From FW021-bin31 sp964558275 (GTDB lineage Bacteria > Bacteroidota > Bacteroidia > Chitinophagales > Chitinophagaceae), in assembly GCA_964558275.1 (NCBI GenBank), contig CAZLDH010000009.1, positions 1 through 31,684 on the forward strand: a stretch of DNA of 31,684 nt, given 5' to 3'. This document shows, piece by piece, positions 24,853-31,151 of this stretch. Position 1 is the stretch's first letter; each line of letters begins with the position of its first letter. The position numbers and the translations under genes are program-made. The notes beneath the pieces were generated by a model. The model saw only the letters and a list, made by a program, of their open reading frames with translations, was not told the DNA's origin and did no database searches.

Positions 24853-25129
24853 ATGAAAGAGAGCGAAACATGCGACCTCTCCGAGGTCGGCCGGATATTG
24901 CCATTTTTTACAAAGATGTGACCTCTCCGAGGTCAGTTAGCGGGAGATTCAAGGGCTTTTAGCTTTACAAATATGAACGTTCTCCGAGGTTCCGAGCAAT
25001 ATGATATCTTGTACATGATTGTTGTTCGTATCTTGCGTATTATCTTCCTGGTTTGCAGACATCAGAGATGTCAAATGTTTTTAGATATAAAGGGTTGTGT
25101 CCTTTTTTTCGACCTTGTAAAGGTCGTAT
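24845..25129. repeat. Palindromic repeat block, copy B (about 285 bp)
   Basis: This is the near-identical partner of 23930-24212. Its palindromes lie at 24873-24889, 24919-24935, 25058-25072 and 25110-25126. Beyond it, 25127-25157 is a decayed start of a further Y module (TATTGAAAAGAGAGAAATATGCGGC against the usual form), running right up to the stop of the second Stealth gene. Confidence 0.9.
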
Positions 25130-25157
25130 ATTGAAAAGAGAGAAATATGCGGCTTTC

Positions 25158-26150
25158 TTACAATTCAAACTTTGATGGTTCGGGCAAAATGCTGTCAAAA
25201 GCACTAGCCAGCTCATCCATGGTTTGGTCATAATTTTTCATGTGCTCATTGTCGTTGAGGCAAATCAATTTATAGCTTTGATTTCTGATGGCCTCTATCG
25301 CCTTTTTAGCTTTGAACAATAGCGGAAACATTTTTGTATCTTGATAAGTATTGTAAGGATGGAAATAAGATTGACAGATTTGCCAGGTGCGAAAGAGCTC
25401 GGGAGAAAGTCCGGAGGGATGACGAAATCTATGTGCAGATGCGGCTGTGAGTTTGGCTTCTTCTGCAGCCCAAACTTCTTCAAAAGTCTTTTTAAGATAA
25501 GGCTGCGCATTGTGAGGAGTTTTTAGTGTAAGGAATTTATTGTACCAAGAAAGCCGTTTTGCTAATTTCCCTCTATGCTCATAGTCAGAATTAATCCATT
25601 TATCGTGGTCTCTTTTGAAGATGGCTTTTTTATCAAAATGTTTATTGATAATCTTGATGTTATTCTTTAGGTTTTTATTCCAAAGGGAGAGTCCCCAATT
25701 CATTCGAAAGGCTGCAATGTCTTGTGGCAACCCGTCTTCGAAAAAACGTCTTTTTTCTACATCATTGATAATAAAAAAGTCATCATTGAAATAAACAAAA
25801 TGCTCAGTAAGATCCGGAATCTTATGCAGATAAAATTCCAGTACATTGGAATTAAAACAGGGAAGAAACTGGTTGGGAATATAATCTTCATGATTGACCA
25901 TACTAAGTTGTGGATGTTCAAGATTTAACCAGGCAGGTTGTTGTCCGCAGGTAACAAAATGTATCTTTCTTACCCATGGCGTAAATTTCTCTATTCCTCT
26001 AAACCAATAACGAAGCAACCCATGGTCTCTGAAACGAGCTTCTGTCATAGGGTTTTTACTGTTGTTTATTTTTCCCGAATGCTCGGCAAACATCTGTTTC
26101 CATTTAGGATCATTCATGTCCACCCAGGTTACCACAAAATCAATTTCCAT
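25158..26150 (-). CDS. Stealth-family capsular polysaccharide phosphotransferase (second copy)
   Basis: The 330 residues keep all Stealth blocks. CR1 is IDFVVTWVDMNDPKWKQ at 3-19. CR2 includes RFRDHGLLRYWFRGIEKFTPWVRKIHFVTCGQ and HFVYFNDDFFIINDV. CR3 contains LKTPHNAQPYLKKTFEEVW near 208-226. CR4 has YKLICLNDNEHMKNY near 292-306. It is clearly diverged from the first copy (22964-23923), so it is not a recent duplicate and probably uses another sugar. It converges on the first copy across the repeat array. A TAnnTTTG element sits 37 bp upstream of its ATG. Confidence 0.9.
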   Translation of the reverse strand: MEIDFVVTWVDMNDPKWKQMFAEHSGKINNSKNPMTEARFRDHGLLRYWFRGIEKFTPWVRKIHFVTCGQQPAWLNLEHPQLSMVNHEDYIPNQFLPCFNSNVLEFYLHKIPDLTEHFVYFNDDFFIINDVEKRRFFEDGLPQDIAAFRMNWGLSLWNKNLKNNIKIINKHFDKKAIFKRDHDKWINSDYEHRGKLAKRLSWYNKFLTLKTPHNAQPYLKKTFEEVWAAEEAKLTAASAHRFRHPSGLSPELFRTWQICQSYFHPYNTYQDTKMFPLLFKAKKAIEAIRNQSYKLICLNDNEHMKNYDQTMDELASAFDSILPEPSKFEL

Positions 26151-26186
26151 AAGTCCTTTTTATAAATCCCAATCTTAAGTTGGCTA

Positions 26187-26194
26187 CAAATATA
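26187..26194 (-). promoter_or_regulatory. Bacteroidota -7 promoter element for the second Stealth gene
   Basis: TATATTTG on the minus strand matches TAnnTTTG, predicting a leader of about 30 bases to the ATG at 26150. No -33 half was recognised. Confidence 0.4.
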
Positions 26195-26256
26195 AAGCCT
26201 TTTATTGGTCAGACCGTTCTGGTGCATCATAACGATAATATTATCCTCAAATTTCT

Positions 26257-26264
26257 TACTTTTG
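26257..26264 (+). promoter_or_regulatory. Bacteroidota -7 promoter element for the WbpE-like gene
   Basis: TACTTTTG matches TAnnTTTG and lies 26 bp before the ATG at 26291, giving a leader of about 20 bases. The -33 region is not conserved. Confidence 0.45.
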
Positions 26265-26290
26265 TTTTCTTATTGAATAAAAATTAGATA

Positions 26291-27418
26291 ATGATTCCCA
26301 TAAAAATGGTTGATCTGGATCGCCAGTATCAAAAAATAAAACCTCAGATAGAAACGGCTTTTCGCGAAATATTAGATACAACAGCTTTTATAAATGGACC
26401 TCAGGTGCATGCTTTTAGTGATAAATTGAAAAATTATTTAGGTGCGAAACATGTTATTCCCTGTGGCAATGGAACCGATGCGCTGCAAATAGCTTTGATG
26501 TCTCTTAATTTACAGCCGGGAGATGAAGTGATTACGCCTTCATTTACTTTTATTGCTACTGCAGAAGTAATAGCGCTTTTGGGTTTGAAACCTGTCTTTG
26601 TAGATGTGGATTCTTCTACTTTTTGCATGGATGAAAAAAGTGTAAAGGCTGCCATCACGGAGAAAACAAAAGCCATTGTTCCTGTTCATTTGTTTGGTCA
26701 GAGTGTGGACATGGAACCACTTTTAAAATTGGCTGAAGAGAAAAATATTCCTGTTATTGAAGATAATGCACAGGCTATTGGTAGTGATTATACTTTTTCC
26801 TCAGGAAAAAGTCAAAAGACCGGCACTTTAGGAAAGATAGGTTGTACCTCTTTTTTCCCTTCTAAAACGCTGGGTTGCTATGGCGATGGAGGAGCTATTT
26901 CTACCAATGATGATGAGTTGGCAGCAGAAATAAGAAAGATTGTCAATCATGGTCAGTCAAAGCGATACTACCATGACAGGGTAGGAGTGAATTCGAGATT
27001 GGATAGTTTGCAGGCGGCTGTTTTGAATATTAAATTAGATTATCTGGATGAATATATAGTTGCCCGCAGGAATGCTGCTAAATTTTATGACAATGCGTTT
27101 GGGAAGATTCAGGAATTAGGTGTTCCTGCTCAATCGGATTATAGTAAGCATACCTATCATCAATATACATTGCGTGTTAAAAATGGAAAACGAGATGCTT
27201 TGCATCAATATCTTGGAGAGAAGGATATTCCGGCAATGATCTACTATCCTGTAGCTGCTCATAAACAAAAAATGTTTGATGAGGTGAAAGGTTTACCGGA
27301 TGAATTGCCGGTTACCGATCAGTTGACAAAAGAGGTGATATCCTTACCTATTCATACTGAATTGGATGAAGAACAATTGTCGTATATTGTAAATTGGGTT
27401 CGTTCTTTTTTCCGATAA
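26291..27418 (+). CDS. DegT/DnrJ/EryC1 sugar aminotransferase, WbpE-like
   Basis: This PLP-dependent enzyme aminates a keto nucleotide sugar. The 375 residues show CGNGTDALQIALMSL near 58-72, PGDEVITPSFTFIATAEV near 76-93, IEDNAQAIGS near 156-165, the PLP-binding Lys192 in CTSFFPSKTLGCYGDGGAI, and VNHGQSKRYYHDRVGVNSRLDSLQAAVL. The last two stretches are nearly the same as in Pseudomonas WbpE and Bordetella WlbC, which make UDP-2-acetamido-3-amino-uronic acid for O antigen. That substrate is inferred; the companion WbpA/B/D genes are not in the window. A TAnnTTTG element is 26 bp upstream. The NAD-dependent epimerase gene follows 115 bp later. Confidence 0.88.
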   Translation: MIPIKMVDLDRQYQKIKPQIETAFREILDTTAFINGPQVHAFSDKLKNYLGAKHVIPCGNGTDALQIALMSLNLQPGDEVITPSFTFIATAEVIALLGLKPVFVDVDSSTFCMDEKSVKAAITEKTKAIVPVHLFGQSVDMEPLLKLAEEKNIPVIEDNAQAIGSDYTFSSGKSQKTGTLGKIGCTSFFPSKTLGCYGDGGAISTNDDELAAEIRKIVNHGQSKRYYHDRVGVNSRLDSLQAAVLNIKLDYLDEYIVARRNAAKFYDNAFGKIQELGVPAQSDYSKHTYHQYTLRVKNGKRDALHQYLGEKDIPAMIYYPVAAHKQKMFDEVKGLPDELPVTDQLTKEVISLPIHTELDEEQLSYIVNWVRSFFR

Positions 27419-27533
27419 AGAGTGAAAAACAATATAAAGAGCGCTGATTTTTAGCTTAGCCATTTTTTTGCACGTAAACATTTTCTATCTTTACTTTGTT
27501 ATACCCTCTTTGGGTTTGGTTAAATTCTGAACT

Positions 27534-28478
27534 ATGCAGACAATATTGGGATCCGGTGGAGCTGTTGGCAATACTTTAGCTAAGGTCTTATCGGAATATA
27601 CTTCTGAAATAAAATTAGTGAGCAGAGCTCCTAAAAAGGTAAATGATACTGATGTGATTATTACCGCAGATCTTACGGATGAAGAAGAAGTAATGGCAGC
27701 AGTGAAGGGGTCTGAGGTGGTGTATCTGACAGTAGGATTGCCATATGATACTAAATTATGGGAAGAGAAATGGCCTGTTATCATGGGGAATGTGATCAGA
27801 GCCTGCCTTATTTATGAAAGTAAATTGGTCTTTTTTGATAATGTTTATCTTTATGACAGAACAGATTTAGATCCTATTACTGAAGATAAAAAGATAAAAC
27901 CTTGTTCTAAAAAGGGGAAAATCAGAGCTAAAGTGGCAAAAATGCTATGGAAGGCAATGAAGGATGACGGATTAACAGCATTAATAGCCAGAAGTGCCGA
28001 TTTCTATGGTCCCGGAATACAAAAAAATGCAGGAATTCTTCGCGAAATGGTGGTACGCCCATTGAGCAAAGGACATAAAGCTAATCTTTTTGCATCGGAT
28101 AAACATAGACATTCTTATACCTATGTTCCTGATGCGGCTAAAGGCATGGCTATTTTAGGGAACACGCCCAGCGCATATGGAGAAGTTTGGCATCTGCCGA
28201 CTGCCGATAATCCCCCTACCGGTAAGGAATGGGTGGAATTGGTAGCTAAAGAATTAGAGGTAAAACCCGAATATCGTGTTATTACCAAGATGGCTGCACA
28301 ATTGTATGGTGTTATTGTTCCTGTAATTAAAGAAGCTATAGAAATGTTTTATCTTTATAATCGGGATTATGTATTTGATAGCAGTAGGTTTGAGGAAACA
28401 TTTTCTTTTAAACCGACACCATATCAAGAGGGTATTGCGGAGCTGGTGAAAATAGAAAGATCAATAAAATTAGTTTAG
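27534..28478 (+). CDS. NAD-dependent epimerase/dehydratase family protein
   Basis: The 314-residue extended SDR-type protein starts with the nucleotide loop LGSGGAVGNTLAK at 5-17 (GxGGxxG). VYLTVGLPYDTKLWEEKW and VFFDNVYLYDR follow at the positions where family members have HxAA and SSxxVYG. No YxxxK pair is obvious, so catalysis may differ or the protein may only bind. ARSADFYGPGI near 153-163 and HSYTYVPDAAKGMAILG resemble the usual substrate-binding half. Its role in sugar metabolism is only suggested by the neighbouring WbpE-like gene. TTTACTTTG occurs about 45 bp upstream, a near match to a promoter element. A 385-bp gap follows. Confidence 0.75.
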   Translation: MQTILGSGGAVGNTLAKVLSEYTSEIKLVSRAPKKVNDTDVIITADLTDEEEVMAAVKGSEVVYLTVGLPYDTKLWEEKWPVIMGNVIRACLIYESKLVFFDNVYLYDRTDLDPITEDKKIKPCSKKGKIRAKVAKMLWKAMKDDGLTALIARSADFYGPGIQKNAGILREMVVRPLSKGHKANLFASDKHRHSYTYVPDAAKGMAILGNTPSAYGEVWHLPTADNPPTGKEWVELVAKELEVKPEYRVITKMAAQLYGVIVPVIKEAIEMFYLYNRDYVFDSSRFEETFSFKPTPYQEGIAELVKIERSIKLV

Positions 28479-28863
28479 AGAGGTTTTTGCCAGTCCAAAT
28501 AGGCACATGGAGCTTCGAAAGATTTATGCTTTATAAAAGGTATTCATATAATTTAAGGTTATAATAAATAAAGGTGAGCTTTGGCGAATAACAATAATAC
28601 CGTGTAAACTGTAATATTTCCATAATTCTACTTCTTTCTATACCTATTAGATCCAATTAATTTGACATTGAATATAACGTGACGGCATTATACCAATTTT
28701 TATGAAAAATTATATTGGAATTGGTATAAGTCACACAAAAGAAATTTTTCTTTTATAAGTTGATATCTGCAAAAAGTAGAATATGGTTTCTTTTGATAGT
28801 CATAAGTAGCCCACCTTCAGAATATTTGCTACAAACAGAATCTCCACTGAATTAGACCTTCAT
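28479..28863. other. 385-bp gap without a recognisable gene
   Basis: No convincing reading frame is present on either strand. The only structure seen is an inverted repeat: TTATACCAATT (28688-28698) against AATTGGTATAA (28719-28729), with a 20-base loop that itself repeats ATTGG. It lacks a T tail and does not look like a terminator. The gap marks the change from the surface-glycan genes to the ssb and restriction-modification genes and may be an old insertion boundary. Confidence 0.5.
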
Positions 28864-29211
28864 TTAGTCATTTTCGGTTGTGTGTTTGTCCAAAAGAATG
28901 AAATTTTGAACTTGTACCTCAGTAATATATTGGGTCTCTCCGTTTTTATCTTCGTAAGATCGGTGAATGAGTTTTCCTTCTACCAGAACAAAACTTCCTT
29001 TATGTAGTTGTTGTTTCACTCGATCTGCCGTTCTGTCCCAGGCAATAACTCTGTGCCATTGAGTGTCCTCTTTCCATTCCTCTTTGACCTGATATCGTTC
29101 TGTCGTAGCTAAGCTGAATTGGGCTTTCTTTTTGTTGTTATCAAAATTCTTCATTTCGGGATTGGCACCTAAATGTCCAATCAACTGTATGCGATTTTTT
29201 AAATTTGTCAT
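28864..29211 (-). CDS. ssb: Single-stranded DNA-binding protein, short form (third of tandem array)
   Basis: The 115 residues are one SSB OB-fold: NRIQLIGHLGANPEMK at 6-21, ATTERYQ, DTQWHRVIAWDRTADRVKQQLHKGSFVLVEGKL, and TEVQVQNF near the end. These match the strands and conserved Trp of bacterial SSB. The flexible linker and the acidic DDIPF-like tip that recruits partner proteins in E. coli are missing; it ends HTTEND. It binds single-stranded DNA, probably as a tetramer, but may not recruit the usual helper enzymes. It is the promoter-distal gene of three, 39 bp after its neighbour, with a TCATTTTTAA leader motif shared by the array. Confidence 0.9.
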   Translation of the reverse strand: MTNLKNRIQLIGHLGANPEMKNFDNNKKKAQFSLATTERYQVKEEWKEDTQWHRVIAWDRTADRVKQQLHKGSFVLVEGKLIHRSYEDKNGETQYITEVQVQNFILLDKHTTEND

Positions 29212-29250
29212 GATTTTAAATTTTTAAAAATGATGAGATTCTCTTTGTAA

Positions 29251-29661
29251 TTAAGCAGGTAAATATTCCGTTTCCGTTTCTTTTACGCCTGTAGTCGGCG
29301 GGGTATTATCATCTAGTGGATTGACTTCTTTTTTCCCGTTGAAGCAAACAAAATTTTGTATTCTGATTTCTGAAATATATCGGGTGATACCCTGGCTATC
29401 TTCAAATTTTCGATGGGTTAGCTTTCCCTGTACCAGTAAATGGCTTCCTTTCTGTAGTTGTGCTTCTGCTCTTTCTGCAATTCTCGCCCACGCCACCAAC
29501 CGATGCCATTGGGTTTCTTCTTTCCATTCGCCATCTGCTTTGTATCTTTCATTGGTAGCCATTCTCATGGAAACCATTTTATGGTCATTGCCAAATGTTT
29601 TAACCTCGGGATTGATTCCTAAATGTCCTATTAGTTGTACACTATTTCTTATGTTACTCAT
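29251..29661 (-). CDS. ssb: Single-stranded DNA-binding protein, short form (second of tandem array)
   Basis: The 136-residue product begins MSNIRNSVQLIGHLG, matching its two neighbours. A longer frame reaches 29736 inside the first ssb, but those 25 residues have no family match, so 29661 is the chosen start. The OB-fold is complete (ATNERYK, TQWHRLVAWARIAERAEAQLQKGSHLLVQGKL, ISEIRIQNF). About 28 tail residues (KEVNPLDDNTPPTTGVKETE...) follow and end TEYLPA, again without the acidic DDIPF-like tip. Its sequence differs clearly from both neighbours, so the duplications are old. The gap to the upstream ssb is 67 bp. Confidence 0.9.
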   Translation of the reverse strand: MSNIRNSVQLIGHLGINPEVKTFGNDHKMVSMRMATNERYKADGEWKEETQWHRLVAWARIAERAEAQLQKGSHLLVQGKLTHRKFEDSQGITRYISEIRIQNFVCFNGKKEVNPLDDNTPPTTGVKETETEYLPA

Positions 29662-29728
29662 GATATTTAATTTTTTATTAAAAATGATGCATTTTGTTTT
29701 GTGAGATGTTTCTTGTATTCTGGTGCAT

Positions 29729-30133
29729 TTAAGCACAATTTTGCTGTGCTAAGTTGATTTTTGATTTAGCCGGATCCTCTTTATAATTAGCGGCCGGATC
29801 TACTTTTCTTTGTAAAGGAACAAATCCCCGGAGTTGTATTTCTGTAACGTAATGGGTGCTCCCGGTTTTGTCCTCATAGTTACGATGAACCAACTTCCCT
29901 TCAATCAAGACGTGTGTACCTTTTTTTAGTTGATGACTTGCTTGTTCTGCCAGCCTGTTCCAGCCAACGATTTGATGCCATTGGGTATCGGTTTTCCACT
30001 GGTTTTTTACTTTGTAATGCTCGGAAGTAGCGATTCTGATGGTTACATTCTTGTTTCCATTTTGGCATTCTTTCATTTTAGGATCAGCGCCTAAATGCCC
30101 GATCAACTGTACATGGTTTCTTGAATTACTCAT
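29729..30133 (-). CDS. ssb: Single-stranded DNA-binding protein, short form (first of tandem array)
   Basis: The 134 residues start MSNSRNHVQLIGHLGADP. The OB-fold contains ATSEHYK, DTQWHQIVGWNRLAEQASHQLKKGTHVLIEGKL and VTEIQLRGFVP. The tail is basic rather than acidic (KEDPAKSKINLAQQNCA) and lacks the SSB C-terminal tip. It is the promoter-proximal gene of the array. Its leader carries a small TATCT-TTAT-AGATA hairpin at 30168-30181. It diverges from the zinc-ribbon gene across a 207-bp gap that contains three phased 10-bp repeats. Confidence 0.9.
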   Translation of the reverse strand: MSNSRNHVQLIGHLGADPKMKECQNGNKNVTIRIATSEHYKVKNQWKTDTQWHQIVGWNRLAEQASHQLKKGTHVLIEGKLVHRNYEDKTGSTHYVTEIQLRGFVPLQRKVDPAANYKEDPAKSKINLAQQNCA

Positions 30134-30280
30134 AGTAGTAAAATTTAAAAATGAATAAATAATTAACTATCTTTATAGATAATTGCTTGCTTATGAGGTT
30201 TGTGTTTTTTCTCAAAAGCATATTGCAAATATGAATATAGTGATACGGCTTAGTCGGTTTTTAAGCATTTACTTACGACT

Positions 30281-30310
30281 GTAAATGTTTGTAATCGTTT
30301 GTAAACGAAT
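30281..30310. repeat. Three tandem 10-bp repeats (GTAA-type) in a divergent promoter region
   Basis: GTAAATGTTT, GTAATCGTTT and GTAAACGAAT follow each other without gaps, one DNA turn apart. The shared core is GTAAnnGTTT, decayed in the last copy. They sit 31 bp before the zinc-ribbon ATG and 148 bp upstream of the first ssb. The regular phase suggests an operator for a cooperative DNA-binding protein, possibly the XRE regulator encoded nearby, but this is not shown. Confidence 0.5.
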
Positions 30311-30340
30311 AATTTTTATTCTAATTAAAGTTGAAATATT

Positions 30341-30703
30341 ATGAAAACCTCTGAACATCAATGTCTTTATTGTGGTCAGCCTTTAAAAGGAAGGGTAGAT
30401 AAAAAATTCTGTAATGATGCCTGCAGAAACAGCTATAACAACGAAAAAAATAGTAATGTCAATAATTTAATGCGCAATATCAATAATATCTTAAGAAAAA
30501 ACAGACGTATTCTGAAAAAGTGTATTGCAGAGAATGCAGAAACCGGTAGAATAAAAAGAGATCAATTATTGAGGAAAGGATATGACTTTAAATATCAAAC
30601 CCATCAGTTTAAGAACCAGAAAGGACAAGTTTATTTTTTCTGTTATGAATATGGATTTCTTTATCTGGATGAAGATTGGATGTTGGTGGTGAAGCAGAAA
30701 TAG
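30341..30703 (+). CDS. Small zinc-ribbon protein of unknown role
   Basis: The 120 residues start with a zinc-binding motif, C8-x2-C11 in CLYCGQPLKG and C24-x3-C28 in KKFCNDACRNSYNN. Such ribbons are common in small predicted nucleic-acid-binding Bacteroidota proteins. The middle (NNLMRNINNILRKNRRILKKC) is very basic and helical. The C-terminal part (YDFKYQTHQFKNQKGQVYFFCYEYGFLYLDEDWMLVV) looks like a small beta domain that recurs in this protein group. No enzyme motif is present. It lies between the divergent ssb array and the XRE/methyltransferase pair. A nucleic-acid role is inferred from the fold and charge only. Confidence 0.75.
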   Translation: MKTSEHQCLYCGQPLKGRVDKKFCNDACRNSYNNEKNSNVNNLMRNINNILRKNRRILKKCIAENAETGRIKRDQLLRKGYDFKYQTHQFKNQKGQVYFFCYEYGFLYLDEDWMLVVKQK

Positions 30704-30782
30704 TGGTGTTAGCGGACATTTAAAGAAATCAAATTCTTCAAAATTATAATATAAATAATTTCATTCTCTTAACTTATTTCTT

Positions 30783-30790
30783 TAAATTTG
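30783..30790 (+). promoter_or_regulatory. Bacteroidota -7 promoter element for the XRE-methyltransferase operon
   Basis: TAAATTTG matches TAnnTTTG, with a TTTC 20 bp upstream (30759-30762) as a weak -33 half. It overlaps the TTG at 30788, which argues that this TTG is not the start of the XRE gene and favours the ATG at 30824. Confidence 0.5.
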
Positions 30791-30823
30791 TCTATAATTG
30801 ACAAGTTAAAATATTCAAGTCAA

Positions 30824-31150
30824 ATGCAGGAAGAATTTGGAAGGTATATTAGATTATTAAGAAAAGAAAAAGAATTAACGTTAACACAACTTGCAGCAAA
30901 GTTAGACCTAGATTCTGCTAATTTAAGCAAGATTGAAAATGGGAAACGTGCGTTTGATGAGAAAAGGTTAAAAAAACTTGCTACTGTCTTTAATCTTGAT
31001 TTATATAAATTAGAAAGGGAATATTATAGTGATGTAATTGCAAAAAAGTTGTACAAGACGAATTGTGATAACCAAACATTAATATTAGCAGAAAAAAAGA
31101 TTGAATATTTAAAACAGAAAAAGGTAAAACAGCAAAATTTAAATTTTTAA
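30824..31150 (+). CDS. XRE-family regulator, probable restriction-modification controller
   Basis: The 108-residue protein has a helix-turn-helix near residues 17-60: LTLTQLAAKLDLDSANLSKIENGKRAFDEKRLKKLATVF, the XRE/Cro type. A Lys-rich helical tail follows (EYYSDVIAKKL ... AEKKIEYLKQKK). The frame opens 12 codons earlier at a TTG, but that codon lies in the predicted promoter. One base separates its stop from the start of a DNA methyltransferase, the arrangement of controller (C) proteins that delay restriction enzyme expression and bind their own promoter. The longer tail than in small C proteins leaves open other regulatory roles. Confidence 0.82.
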   Translation: MQEEFGRYIRLLRKEKELTLTQLAAKLDLDSANLSKIENGKRAFDEKRLKKLATVFNLDLYKLEREYYSDVIAKKLYKTNCDNQTLILAEKKIEYLKQKKVKQQNLNF

Positions 31151-31151
31151 T

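Larger units (their letters stand above)
23930..25129 (-). mobile_element. REP-associated transposase locus with nested repeat array
   Basis: Two repeat modules alternate around the transposase gene. Module Y carries the paired CTCTCCGAG palindromes (about 205 bp). Module X (about 70 bp) carries GACATCAGAGATGTC, a variable A/T-flanked GGG...CCC hairpin, and the CGACCTT-GTA-AAGGTCG palindrome. The order is Y1-X1-tnpA-X2-Y2-X3. A conserved GTAT follows every copy of the last palindrome. This is the expected layout of a RAYT, an IS200-type transposase that lives with extragenic palindromes. The whole locus fits exactly between two convergent Stealth genes and disrupts neither. Confidence 0.8.

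Noticed and set aside
23957..25126. CRISPR array in the repeat region
   Set aside because: The repeats are palindromes of several kinds in long modules, with no uniform repeat-spacer spacing and no cas genes.
29662..29736. N-terminal extension of the second ssb
   Set aside because: The 25 extra residues overlap the upstream ssb and have no counterpart in the two sister proteins; the MSNIRN start is aligned with theirs.
30788..30823. TTG start for the XRE regulator
   Set aside because: The codon lies inside the predicted -7 promoter element; the ATG at 30824 starts the domain properly.
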